Assembly: GCA_030248215.1 (NCBI GenBank)
Contig: JASANG010001532.1
Location: 334,746-398,745, forward strand
Source: Enoplolaimus lenunculus
Taxonomy: Eukaryota > Nematoda > Enoplea > Enoplida > Thoracostomopsidae
DNA: 64,000 bases
Reading direction: 5' to 3'
Shown here: piece after piece, positions 21,014 to 34,300 of the stretch
Layout of the letters: each line of letters opens with the position of its first letter
How positions within the stretch are numbered: the stretch's first letter is position 1
Position numbers and translations under genes: made by a program
Notes under the pieces: model-generated
What the model saw: the letters and a program-made list of their open reading frames with translations, nothing else
Told to the model about the DNA's origin: nothing
Database searches by the model: none

Positions 21014-23137
21014 TTAACTAGAGCAATTTTGCCAGAGCAAACTAAAATTCCATTTCGATTCAATAACTGGCTTCACACTCGCTACATCCTTCCTCCAATC
21101 GTTCTCAATAGGCGCAACAGGGTATACACTCAGAACTTCGTTCTGTTGATCAGGCCAGAGAATGCCAGACTGTAAATTCCATCTCTCTGCAGCATTCCAC
21201 GCTATCATAGTACCATTATCGGTGCAAAGGCGCTGTTCTGGAAACGCTATGTCCCATCCATACTTTCTCGTCACATAAGATAGTCCACTGCGAATATAAC
21301 TATTAGCGGCAACCCCACCTGATACTACTAAAGTGCAAACAGGTACATCTACTTGTACTCCAGGCTCAGGCTGTTTAATAAGCCCTTTTTCATTGAGGAA
21401 ATAAACAGCACGCTGAATTCGTTTAGCCAAATGTTTATACACGGTATGCTGAAACGACGCACAGATGTCTGGCAAGTAAGGTTCCAGCGAACCGAACCCG
21501 TGTTCAGCCTCAATTGATTTGATAAATTCCAATACTGACGACTTCATAGCCGCGAAAGAAAATCGGCAGTGTTTCGCATTCGAAAAGGGATTGAAAAATC
21601 TATATTTCAAAGGATCACCATTCAATGCCATGCGTTCAATTGCCGCACCACCACTTAACTGTTCCCAATCGGGACCTAAATGAACAAGTTTGAGACGTCG
21701 TGCAACCTGCAAAAAATATCAACATCAAATGTCAGCAAAACAACAGTTAAACAACTTTTTATCTTTAAACATGAGCCGAATTGTTGATCTGCGAATCACA
21801 GAAAAAATATAAAATACGCCATACAAAACGCGAAATTTGTATTACTAGTGCACAATTAAATATGTGCCAAATAAAATGCTAACTTTCACCGTTGCTCCAA
21901 ACGGAATCATCTACACTTGCGAACAAATATATATGAGCAAACAATGTTCCGCAGCGAAAAATAAAAATTTCCATCGATTTGCAGCTAGTGAATGCAACTA
22001 CACGTTTAATTCAGCATACTTTGTCCATCATTTCACCAGGTGCCGTATCAACTGAATTTCCTAGCAGACCAAAGCTGTCAGCATTTTGAACCCAAATGAT
22101 CAGACAGTGACCACCAGATATCAGAAGACACAAATAAGGATAGTTGACCTCCGGATTACATAGTCGAATTGTTAGTGCATGCGCTTCCATGTGATGAATA
22201 GGAATGAGCGGAAGTCGGTGGGCCCCGAAAATAATAAATAATAAAACTAAGGCACTGAGCAAGTGCTTATAAGTGAAATACACAAGACGCTATTGATGTC
22301 AAATACAGAATACCTATTCAAGTTTCTTTTTTCTTCTTCCTTGTCAAAGTTTGAAACCGTTTTGAGAGCGTTTCAATTAGCAAATATGCTTGTAATAAAT
22401 GTATATGTATCTTTGTGCAGTATAACACTCCCTATTATGTGCATTTGTGTAGTACAACACTCCCAAAAGTTTGCATAGTTCTGTATCTCCGTAAGTACGT
22501 ATTTTCCAATATGTATTGTCGTGAACATCTTGATAAGCGTAATTAAACGAAACAAACATACATACAGATAAACAAACCTCGCGAGATTTACAGCTGCTTC
22601 TACTCCAATATCGAGACAACAGGCAATCCCTGGACGATTAGTGACTGCGACACAATTGATCTTACTGAAATCATCCCATGCCAAATTTGTCAACGTAGCA
22701 TTTAAAGCGGACTTCAAGTTTTTTCGATGAAATTTCGCCGCAAGGCTTGGATTGACACCCCCAAAACGAACGAAGTCTTTCTGCGATAAGACGACCTGCA
22801 ACACAAAGTTTTGGCAGATGTAGGATATTACCTTAAATTTCAACATGTGAGTGTCAAACCATTATAATTTGTTACCTATCGTACCGTTATGCTTTAAAAT
22901 ATAAGAAGTTACTAGAACTGCACTACAAACCAGCGATTAAAGCTTTGCAATCAAATAAACAGATGTCAAAAACACGCTTACTTCAGACAGAACACGTCGA
23001 TAGGAGTCAAGAACAGAAACACCAGTATCATCGCAACTTGTTTCAATACCAAGAAATAGCGTCGACCCTATTACAGCGTCCTGATGCAAACAGCGTTTGC
23101 AACAGTTTAACAACGCTGACCTTATTAAAACTATCAT
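21014..23137 (-). CDS. OSGEPL1: Mitochondrial tRNA t6A37 threonylcarbamoyltransferase OSGEPL1 (Qri7)
   Basis: Four exons on the minus strand: 22982-23137, 22578-22795, an exon ending at 22020, and 21014-21706. The enzyme moves the threonylcarbamoyl group onto A37 of ANN-decoding mitochondrial tRNAs. The N-terminus is basic/hydrophobic (MIVLIRSALLNCCKRCL), as for a mitochondrial presequence, followed by LFLGIETSCDDTGVSVLD. The metal-binding motif IPIHHMEAHALTIRL, LLISGGHCLI, a Gly-rich VVSGGVAANSYIRSGL and RLCTDNGTMIAWNAAER are all present, so the ASKHA fold looks intact. The start of exon 3 is ambiguous. A canonical AG at 22255-22256 gives 433 aa but inserts ten hydrophobic residues (ALVLLFIIFG). 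Starting at 22224 after GG gives 423 aa and aligns better (LARAHRLPLIPIHH). Human OSGEPL1 is about 414 aa. Confidence 0.93.
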
Positions 23138-25377
23138 CTACAGTTCCAAATGTCGTTTAAACCGTTATCACTTAAACAAAAATCTATTATAGTAATCATC
23201 TCAGCTTTACGGACATTCAAAATCCAATAGTGTTGAGTCGTATTCGAAAGCTGTTTAACCGTGTCTGCGAAAACAAAGTTTTGCGAGGTTTACCAGTTAT
23301 ATGTTTCCCCACATTCTAAGTGACCTGCTCGGTTCTAACAACCTTTTAAGCGCCTCGCTTTTAAAGCTTTTTACCTGCTTGCTACTGACAACTTTGTGGT
23401 TTTGTGACGCCGTCTTAATGGAAATAAATTTTTGACTTGAGGTATGAGTTAACGCCTGTGACATACGGGTCAGTCAGGGTAGGAACCGGGACCTCAGACT
23501 TTTTACTAAGCAGCTGTAAAAGTGGGTTACGGGTGGTTTCAAACCAGCGACCTTCTGTGTGTCAGACAGACGCTGTTACCGCTGTGCCAGGTAGCCCGCC
23601 TGTCTAACTGCTTCTATCGTCGACTATATGTCGGCCGTATGCTGCCGGCAAGCATACTAAATATATATGATATATGCACCAGGAGAAGCATTTGTCACAT
23701 GCTTACAATACCGATGCATAGAAGCAAGCAAAACTTTATTCTGACGATGCACAACGTCAAATTGCTTATGCATATGTACTGCCTTCACACGTAGCGCCAG
23801 TAAAACACACAAACACCAAAATACTAACATATGAGGTTCTTATAAGGCATAAAAACATAGTAGCTCGGCAGTTCAGTGCCAGGTACCGTGACTAAGTGCT
23901 TTTACATTTATAGAATCAACAAATGTTATTATTACTCACGCACATCTTATTGTACAATGTTCCCATACTTTGCTGATAAATCTGTATTTGCTGGGCGTTT
24001 CGCGAAATTTTTTCCCTGTTTTCTCTGTTGAAAAATCGTTCACCATTTGCTTCCAAATTAAAAACAGTTTTTCTTGGGCTTAGAATATATGGAAATAAAT
24101 TAAAACTAATAAAGGGACATATTCACGATCAATTAGCATATGTCTAGTCTGGACAGACGTACCAAAGAAACTTCAAGCTTCATATTCACTAAAAACTCGC
24201 CTAGTGCTGTTAACGCCTCCAAGATTTCAGCAAGTTTTTAAATACATACAGTTTGATTGCTAAACTCCCTGGAAAGAAGGAAAATTTCCCTGTTTTCCCT
24301 GTCAAACTGTTAAATTTCCGATTTCCCTGTTGAGGGGGACCCTGTTATACCAATGGTGCAAACACTACTTCGTCATATGTCTGTTCTTCAAACCTACATT
24401 GCTGTACGAAATTTAGCTACAATTAAAAGAAGTAGGTCACTATTTCCTTAAATTTATTTTCTATTCTAACCATCAGTCCCTACCAAAGCATTTAAATGGT
24501 AAAACTCCACTAGCCACGGATTTCCCTTTGAGTTGATTAAATGAATCCTTCGGATTAAAGCTTAAGTTTAAAACTTGTGCAAATATTGATCTAGTGTGTT
24601 CGTTTTGCCACAACTTTTACAGATTGTACTTCATTGTGTCCGCCTAAAATTATCGATTCACTGTTGAAGAGACTTTTGCAAAAATGCTGTAATATAAATG
24701 TTAAAAGAGATTTTACAGTTGTAACAAATTACCGCTACTTCTTGTGAATGCGACAACAATTTCACAGAAGTCCGTAAAAATCCAGAGGACCGCTACCCTT
24801 TCGTAATTTTCAGAGAGAGAAAATAATGTAAAAACTTGAGTTAATACTCAAAACGCTAGTTCCTTCTAGTATTCAAACGTTGGTGAAACAAAACATTTTG
24901 TTCCAACCGTATGACGGGGAATACATTGTTTCCGCTTCTTCCTCGATCAGCTAGTGTTTGTAGCTGAACTTAAGCCTTTCATGTATCGAGACTACTTTTA
25001 TGCTTTGGAGCATTGAATTAACTATTTAGCTAATGAAGAGATAGCGTTGGCATCACTGCATCTTCGTAAAGCTTTTCGATATTTTGAAATTAAACTTAGC
25101 CGCACTCATTGAAAATCATTTGATGCAAATTGTACACTTTATCTTAATGTTGCACAGATCACCTGATAAGGGGATGCTGGAAATGTTACTGCATGAAGCA
25201 TAACTGAACCTCCATTTTCAACTTTTATCAATTTTAAGATACTTTATTTGAGATATGTACCTGACTTAGACAAAATAATAATATGTGGAAATGTGATGCT
25301 GATTAATTTGTCTGAGAATAACTTTGCACAATGGTTTGCAATCGATAATTGCATCTGAAAGACGTGAATAGTGCATT
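23138..25377. other. Intergenic between OSGEPL1 and ZDHHC17
   Basis: Divergent promoters of OSGEPL1 (minus) and ZDHHC17 (plus) must lie here. A tRNA-like sequence is at 23490-23605. Around 23990-24345 there are loose repeats of TTTCCCTGTTTTCCCTGT. No coding exon or clear TIR element was recognised in the rest. Confidence 0.5.
23490..23605 (-). repeat. tRNA-like sequence, probably SINE head or tRNA pseudogene
   Basis: On the minus strand CCTGGCACAGCGGTAACAGC resembles an A box/D arm. TCTGT-CTGACAC-ACAGA forms a perfect five-pair anticodon stem with loop and GAC anticodon (Val by position). GCTGGTTTGAAACCACC resembles a T arm with one mismatch. The acceptor ends do not pair, so it should not be a working tRNA. 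Confidence 0.5.
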
Positions 25378-28300
25378 ATGTCAAAACCTTACCCTGTTCA
25401 AGATGACAGTGACTCCACAGTTACTGATTACAAGCCCAATAATTATCAGGTATGTACACATTTAGATTCTACAGGTATCAAGATCTCTAGTTCATGCCAA
25501 ATGTGTAAAAATAAATATTTATGAATGGTTTTTGGCGCATGTAAACTTTTGTATGTTAAGTTGATTATATTTGATATATAGTTTTTCAGGATCCGAAGTT
25601 CATGCAACAGCGAACATGGGACGTGCAGAAAAACTCTGATGCCACAGTGTGTGTCAGTAATGTGCATGATGCGGCCAGCAACGCGACTAGCGATCAGTCA
25701 TCAGGGTTTAATCATAGTGAACCTCAGACGGTGTCCCATGACCAAATGAACATAGTTCGTGCTACTCAGTATGGCGCCATTAATCGAGTGAAATATTTAG
25801 TCGAGCAGTGTGGCGTCGATGTTAATGTAATGGACGATGAGAATGTTTCACTTATGCATTGGGCAGCGATAAATAATCGACTAGAATTGATGAAGTACGT
25901 ATATAGTTTGTCTTTTAATATCCTTGTTTGTGCTTGATTTCTTTTGTATTTCCCAGTAATGTTGGTTGGGTTAACATAGTTCAAGCAGTATCAGGTTGGC
26001 ATAAATTGCAAATGGCATATTTTCGAATTCAGTTTTAATTTGCCTGGCCTGAACTTCATTGTTCTCAAAACATCACAGTGATGACAGTTGTTTTGTTAGT
26101 GGAACATTTTGCATGGCAATATTCTGGTACTTTTCATTTGAGAAAAATTAAACTGTTGCGTTATGTACGTATATATTTGTTTTTGTTAGCTGGTTCTTAT
26201 TTTTATTAAGGTTTTTCATTTCGAAGGATGCAAAAATTGATGTTGTGGGTGGAGAATTAATAGCGTCCCCGCTACATTGGGCTACGAGGTTAGTTTGTTG
26301 TTGCGGTTATATATTGATTGATATTTCGGCTAAGATGGCTTCTAATGGTATGGAACTCAATTGATATGGGTATTGAACAGGGATGCTCATAATTATGGCG
26401 TAACTATGAAAATATTTGCTGAATCCTTGTCCACCGATCTCGGTTCCAAACCACCGAGACTCGAAAAACCGACACGGAGATCGAGACCTGCCAAATACCG
26501 AGACCGTGACTTTGACGAGACAGATACTCACATCCCTGGTATTTGAAGCGTTTTATTTTATACATTATAATACGTACGTACACTTATCGGTTAATTAGCT
26601 AGAATTTTCAATCAAAAGCGTTTGAACCCGGTGATGTTTAATTTCATTTTTATTTTTAGGCAAGGTCATTTGAAGGCAGTTGTGTTACTGATTGATAATG
26701 GCGCAAATCCGTCTCAGATGGATGGAGAAGGTTAGTGAAAAATATCTTACTGATCCAAACGGAAGTTATTTAATCGGAATTGCATTGAAATCGCAGTCGG
26801 AAAGGTTTACCGGAACACGAACTGGAAATTTTCAGACGACATACTATTTTCTTTCATGCTGAATTTTACGGTATATAATTTCGGTGCGTCATTGCTAGAT
26901 ATCTTTTTCACAGTGTTGCATGGAGCTTAATACACGGTATTGTTGGCTGTGCCACGGTTTTGCTTATTTCTCTTAGTTATCCACCATATACGTGTTATGT
27001 ATATCGTAGCTCGTGTTGATAGTTATGTTTACGTGTTAGAACTTGGTTCTGGTACCGGTGCAACTCTAGCTCCTGTTGTGTTAATAATATCATCGTTGTG
27101 CACTCCATATAAATTGCGGTAAACCGTAATCCTAAAGGTGATTTGATATCTTAACGAACACAATCTTCATAACAAATTTTAAGTTTAATTTCAGGATGCT
27201 CTGCGATACATCTTGCGGCTCAACTTGCCCATACTCCTATTGTGGGCTACTTTATCGCAATTGGTCAAAATATTGATCTGCAGGACAGGAATGGTTTGAC
27301 ACCGGCAATGTGGGCCGCATATAGAGTAATTTCGTAAGTGGTGATGAATGTTATATATCTACTGAAATAGGAACTTCGGGTGGTGAACTTTATTTTGTGG
27401 CTTCGCATCTATATGCAGTTTGTTGCCATTTTTTAATTCGGCCAGTTTTCATTCGAAATGTATAAAGAAATCTTGCTCGTGAACCTTAAACGGTGCAGCA
27501 GCATTTATAGTCTGTATTAGTCTTAGTTTTTGAAACGGTCATGTTATATTTACGTTTTTGTTTTTACTATTGCGTAAATTTTTCAGCAATGATCCCCTTC
27601 AGCTATTGTGCACGCTTGGTACTGATTTGTCAATTCGTGATTTTGTGTACGGAAATACAGCGCTGCATTGGGCAGTAATTGAAAACAACCACACAGCAGT
27701 GCAAACTCTACTTAAATTTAAAGCCGATATATGCCTTCGAAATTACAAGGTGTGTGACTTACAAGGCTATTTATGAATATGAGTTAACTCCTGGCGTGCG
27801 TTTATCACGAATAATTTGCAGCTGCAAATTTTATGGAATGAATTTTCGAACAAAACATGCAGTTGCGGCGAGAAACATTTTCGCGCAAAGTAGGTTAGAC
27901 TCGAAACTTCTTGGCTTGAGACCGGTTTCGAACCCTACAACTTCTATTTATTGCGCAGTAGACGCAAAACTAGTCCATTCCGCCTAGCCGTACACCGCAG
28001 AACATCAAACAAGTTTGTTATTTGGACTAGTTCTGGTTTCTTGAACAAATTTGAAATAGCTGAATTAATTCAGATGCGCTCAATAACATGTGTTGAGATT
28101 GGTCAATCAAAACACAGGTGCAAGTAAGAATTAAATCTAATAGCACGAATTTCAGGGAATAATTGGCAGCCGCAGGTCTTCAAAACTGTTTTGTGACCAA
28201 GCAAAAAGTTACACGTGTGAACTGGTATTAAGGCGTCATGTTTTTCAACCGTCTTAACGGTTATATTATTTATTTTTTATAATCTTCTGCATTTATTTCA

Positions 28301-31300
28301 TGTTTAAGAATGACACTGCTTATGACATCGCTCGTGCAAAGGGCGATAGATGGATGATTAAACGAATGGAACGTATTGCAATACAGCAAGGATTATCTCA
28401 GGCGCATATGATTCAAAAGTTAAAAGTCAACGAGGTAATTTGACCGGTTCGGGCCCTTTGCAGTTAGTTTTGCTGAAATTATTGGATAACTAGTAACATG
28501 TGCGTAGCCAGGACTTTGGAAAACATCAGGATTACGTGTATATAGATTTCGAATAGGATTTCTCGTGTTAAACGCTGAAAAGTGTCTAGAAACCCCTTGA
28601 TAGAGTGCCAAAGGTGGTAATTTGAATTCTATATCAGTTCTCTGAGCAGCACGGAAACTGCTTTCTAAACTTCACGCTGTCGACCTGTTACGTACATACT
28701 ATCAGTGAACGTGTTATTTGCATGAAAATGCTGGTCATTTCTAGTTTACGGGAAATTTAAGTGTTTTAAATTGATGTTTTTTAGAAATTCTTGAGATGGT
28801 TTGCGTTACTAGGACCGTTTCCTGCCATATGCTTTTTTGCTATACTAATTGATTCACCGATGAATATTTGGCTCAAACTAGTCGTTGGAATATGCGCGGC
28901 GGCTGCGTTTAACTACGTTTTCAGGTATGCTTTGCACTTTAACACAACACTTTAACTTAATTTATAGCGGAAAACATTAGGAACTTGGTGATAGAGCTTG
29001 TTAGAAATTGAACAACTGGAGGCTTAAGGTTTTGGATACGCAAAGATATTTTTTGACCACCTCAGTCTATATCTTGTCTTTATGGCGTTTTAAAGACGAC
29101 AATAACATAACGAATCATGCGATGATTTTAGATGCATAATTTGTAAGCAGAGCCAAAAGTTTTTCAGATGACTCTACCATCTAGCACTTATGGCAACGTG
29201 CCTGTTGCGCATTATTTTGTATTTGACCGTCGTTGTTTTTCTTAGGTATTTTCATTCCGAACAGTCGATGCATGTGTTTCCACTTGGAGTTTATTTGTCG
29301 ACAAAAGCATTTTTCTATTTCACTTGGTTCGCGTTTGTGTGGGACAAACTCGATGAAGTATGTAAGATTTATTTTTTTATGAGTGCTCTAGTGTTGTAAA
29401 TTGCAGTCTGTATATACTAGATGTTATGATTTGTTTCTAAAAATTTGGTTTAATATTTATGAAAAATTTGGTGGACTTTTTGATACGCAGCCTAGCACTT
29501 AGCTATTTGATATGCTGCGAATCCATGTTTTTCGTATCTAAAACGGTGTAGCTATAGCAGTTAACATTATTTTCAGCTAAAACTGAAATGAATTCTATGT
29601 ACATTTATATACATTTTATTACTATGCTTACTCTATTTGATATAGTGTTTAATTTGTTTGTCATAGGTTGCACAGTATTTAGTATTAGTGGAAGTAAGTT
29701 TATCAACCTTGATGAGTTGCTTTGTAAATAAAGGTTAATCACGATTACGTACCGTATAAATCTGAGTTATTGTGGCGCTAAACAGTTTCCAAATTATTAT
29801 GCGGCGCCGTGCGGTAATTTAAGTGTGTTGCTTGTAGCGCGGCACCGGGCGCCATTAAAGTAGTTAAAAAGTATAGCGTCACTTTTAATGTGTTTCGCAG
29901 TTTTTTCAGGTATCTATTATCGTTGCCTTCGTGCTGTGTTCGATCTGTTTAAACGTGTGTTTCTTCGCAACGTGGCTTCGAGATCCAGGCACAATTCAAA
30001 ACTCTCGGCCTGAAAAACTTGAAGTTTGTAATTTTGGAGTTGAAATACTACAGTGCAGTTTCGCATTCTCTACAGCTTATTGCATCTTGAAGATTTTATT
30101 CCAGATATGCCAATTCTTTATCTAGGCCTGTGTTTCGTTTAAAATTATACTCTAGCTGGTTGATGCCAAAATAATGTTTAGCGTTCAAAAAACTGTGGTA
30201 TGCCATGTGTGGAAACAATTACAAATATGGTCGGCATTCAGGAATTCTGGAAAGATTTCATTATGTTTATATAATATCGAAGTCGTCGTTTTCTTGGGTT
30301 TGAACTGCTTAAATTGATTAAAAAGTTAATACGTTCATATTGAAGTTTTTGCAACGCTAGATGTCTTGTTTTTGTGATTACTGCGTTGTATTGCCTGTAA
30401 CAACTGTTGGTGTGTTTTTGCAGCTGATTCGCTCTCTTGCAGAAAGCAAAGATGATTTCCAACCATCTCAGTTTTGTACAACATGTTTAGTTCGGCGGCC
30501 TCCCCGTTCAAAACATTGTTCAATATGCAACTGTTGTGTTGCAACGTTTGATCATCATTGTCCTTGGGTTGGAAACTGCGTGGGTAGGTTTAAGCCGCAA
30601 AGTTTACTGCTTGAAAAACAAGTTTATGTTTGGGGGATGGTTTCTATTGTTGTATCAAACTTCTAAATACGGTCCGAGACGTTATATGCAATTTCTTGTT
30701 TCGTAGAAGTTCAAATGTTGCTCTTCTCGGTAGGAACTTGGGTACGTGTATTTAGACTAAAACTTTGAAATTTGCAGCCTGGTAAAAATGCATTTGCCTA
30801 CTGATTTGCCTGTTTCATAGCTTTGTGTTTGCAACTGGACCGTATTGTTTAGTGAATATTGAATATTTAAATTTTGAAATTTTTATCTTGCTAGCCATTT
30901 GTTTAATGATGATGATGATGATAGCCCTCTTTGAATCTTCCTTCCTATATTTGGTATCCCAGATGCTTGGCGACGGCAACTGGATCTGTCCACAGAGATT
31001 ATTCCGTTAGGTTTGTTGGTTTTGCTGCGCAGTTAAAGATATGGGCGGTATTATGTGGCCCGACGTTGCAATCTGGGCAGACGTCGACGATCTGATTATT
31101 GATCCTTGCCAGGTACGAGTTCAGATGTCTGCTGTAGCCGGATCTTAGTTGTGCGAGGTGGGTTCTCACTTGGCGGGGCAGAGATTCTTCAGTTGAGTAG
31201 ATCGGTGGAGGATATCCCCCCAGGACGAGATTCTGCTTATACCCGTGTTTTGCGCTCTCCACAGCAGAAGAATGGAGTGACTTAATCCCGGCCTTGAGAT

Positions 31301-34300
31301 TTTCATCATCGAGACGACCCCCCGGGGGCAGCAGGTGAGTATATTCAGCAGAGTGTTTGTACCAAACCGTAGGTTTCATATTTGGTCTTGCTGGAACTTG
31401 TTTGATACAACTGTCATGGCATGGGTGTGCGGGGTGGTGGCTGGAGAATGCGAACTGGCGGGCAATAAGCTGGTTGTGCTTCTTTACGGGCAGTTCTTTG
31501 GTCTCGCGATGAAGGTCATCGATGTCGATCATTTGCATACATCCGATGGCAATGCGCAGTGCAGTATTCTGCGATCTTTGTAGGCGTGTCCAGTGTGTTT
31601 CCGTGAGGATTGGTTCCCAGACGGGACAACAGTAGCTTAGAATCGATCTGCTAATAGCTCTGTATGACAGTAACAGGGTTTCCTTGTCGCTTCCCCAAGT
31701 CGATCCGGCCAACGCTTTGAGAATGGAATTGCGCTGCTGAACACGTGCTGAGAGAATCTTACAATGGGCACCGAAGCACATCATCGTGTCGAGGGTTACG
31801 CCCAGCAGTTTCGGGTTTTTGACCAATGGGAGCAGATGGCCTTTGAACTTTATTTGGGGGTGTAGTTTCACCTGTGCCGTTTGCGGGGTGAACAGTGTCA
31901 CTGACGATTTGCTGATCGAGACAGTTAGTTTTCGACTGTCAAAGAATTCGGCCACTCTTGGTATGTATTCGTTTAGCTTGTCTTCGAGATCGGCGATCAC
32001 AGAACCAGAAGTGTATATAGTGACATCATCCGCATAGCTAACAACTTTTACATCGGCCGGGGGTGTTGGAAGGTCGGCCATGTAAAGATTGAAGAGGCTG
32101 GGTGAGAGAACCCCACCTTGTACCACACCATATTGAACTGTACGGGCTGACGATAGCTGGTTGCGAAACAGGACTTTCGCTTGACGGCCTCGAATATAGT
32201 TGATGACCCATCGACGAGCGCTTGGAGGGGCGGGTAGACGGAGTATCAGATCTGTCAGCGAGTCATGATCTACAGTATCGAATGCAGCGGTTAGGTCGAC
32301 GGCAACCAGAACTGTGCGATAAGCCGGTCTTTGTTGATTAAAGCTGTTGGCTATATCGGCAACAATATTGGCAAGAGCTGTAGTCGTTGAGTGATTCTTC
32401 CGGAATCCATGCTGCGAGGGTTGAAGTGGCAGATGTTTCACCAATAATGGGAGCAGAAGCTTTTCCATGATCTTAGCTGTATTGCACAGTAAGCTGATTG
32501 GTCTCCAGTTCTCTCCTGCTGTTGCGTCTTTTCCGGGTTTAGGTAGAGGTATGATCACTGACTTCTTCCACACACTGGGAATGATGGACGTTTTGATTGA
32601 CGTGTTGAAAATAGAAGTCAGGAAGTTGATCGCGGATTGTCCCAGATGTTTCAGATGTAGAACAGTGAGGCCATCTGGACCCATAGCTTTGGACGATTTA
32701 GACGACACGATTGCTTTGCGGGTGTCGTCAACGGAGAAGATTGGAGCGTCGTTGAGCGGAAGGTTGCTGGCAGCCCGGAGGTTTTGACGCCTGGATTTGT
32801 TGCCTTTGATTGGAGGCGTTTTCGGAACATATTGGTGACAGAACTTGTTTGCAATGCTGGCATTTGAAGTGTGCGTTTTGCCATTGAATGTGACGCCTTG
32901 GTTTTTTATGACATTTGCTTTGCAATTGAGTGCTTTGATACGTTGCCAGAGTTCTGTTGTTCCAGTGCTGTAGGACACTGCACTCATCATATCTCTCCAC
33001 TTCTGGCGTTTGTCAGTAAAGATGTTGTTGGAAATTTTATCATTGAGAGCCTGGATCCTATCATCGTTAGGGTCTTCGCTTCTGCGCGCATCCCGTTGTT
33101 TGATTAAGTTCTGTACTCTCTTTGGTATTCGGTACGGTTCCATCTTCGGCACGCGCCCTTTTGGTATGTATCGATCGGATGCATCGAGTAGGACTGTTCT
33201 AAAAGCTCGTTCTGCTTTATCTGGATCGAGCGGATAGGTCATTTGGTCGAACGCGCCTTCGCAGTGACGCCGAAAATTGTCCCATTTTGCTTTTTTGAAG
33301 TTGGTGAAGCAGTTGTTGGTTGCTTTGGCTGTTGTTTTTGCTGTTGACAGCGTGATGGTGATTGGTAGGTGATCACTTGAGAGGGCTGTTGTCGTATACC
33401 AGTTGGCGGAGAGTGCTAGATCGTTTGAGACGATTGAAACATCTGGCGAGGTGCCAGGCCCGTTGGATGGCAGCCGAGTCGGTGAATCTTCGTTGATCGG
33501 AGTGAAGTTGCTTGCCTGGAGTTCTTCAGCAATCGATTCACCGCGGGTGTCAGCGTTATGGTTGCTGAACCAAAGATCGTGGTGTGCATTGATATTGCCA
33601 AGCACGATAGTGGAGCCAGGAAGTAGCAGGTGTTCGATCGAGGCTGTGTAGGCTAATGTGCAGGATGACTGCGGCGGAATATAACAGTTGATGATGTTGA
33701 TAGCACTGCCGTCCAGGTTGACACTTATGCCTGACTGCTCAATATTCACGTCACCGCTTCTGGTTGGGATGCTTAGCACACTGAAGTTGATCGTTTCTTT
33801 CACCATTATCAGTAAACCGCCTCCGCCATTGTCCGATGGGCGGTCAGTGCGAATACAGGACCAGCCAGGAGTTTTGATTTTGGCAGAATGTGTCAATTTC
33901 GACTCTTGAATGACAGCAACATGGAATTGACCGTCGTCCAGGAATTGCAGGACTTCAGCCAATTTGTTTCGGATACCATGGTTGAGTTAGTTGTTACATA
34001 TTATTTTTTAATATTAATAGTATACATTTTTGTTTTAGGAGCCAGAAATCATCGTTATTTTGTAGGATATTTGTTCTTTGTTCCCGTAACGCTGCTGGTC
34101 TTTTTGATTGGTTGTGGCAACTGTAAGTTGTATTGGGAAACTGTCGGGTCTACATACTTGCAGTTTAACACGTTATGAATTGGTTCCCTAATTGCTTACA
34201 AGTGAACCTCATTTAAACCTGAACCTGTTTGTCTGGTTTCGATAGTATTCAGTGTTTTAAGAGTCATATAAATAAGCACTTGCTGTCTTACTTTTGTCAT

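Noticed and set aside
22225-22254. Hydrophobic ALVLLFIIFG segment as a real part of OSGEPL1
   Set aside because: It reads through what looks like a polypyrimidine tract and disrupts the family alignment; left as an open alternative rather than the preferred model.
23490-23605. Functional tRNA-Val gene
   Set aside because: The anticodon arm pairs well but the acceptor stem does not and the T stem has a mismatch; kept only as tRNA-like repeat.
31335-33909. Several plus-strand open frames of 70-110 codons
   Set aside because: Shadows of the antisense LINE coding sequence.
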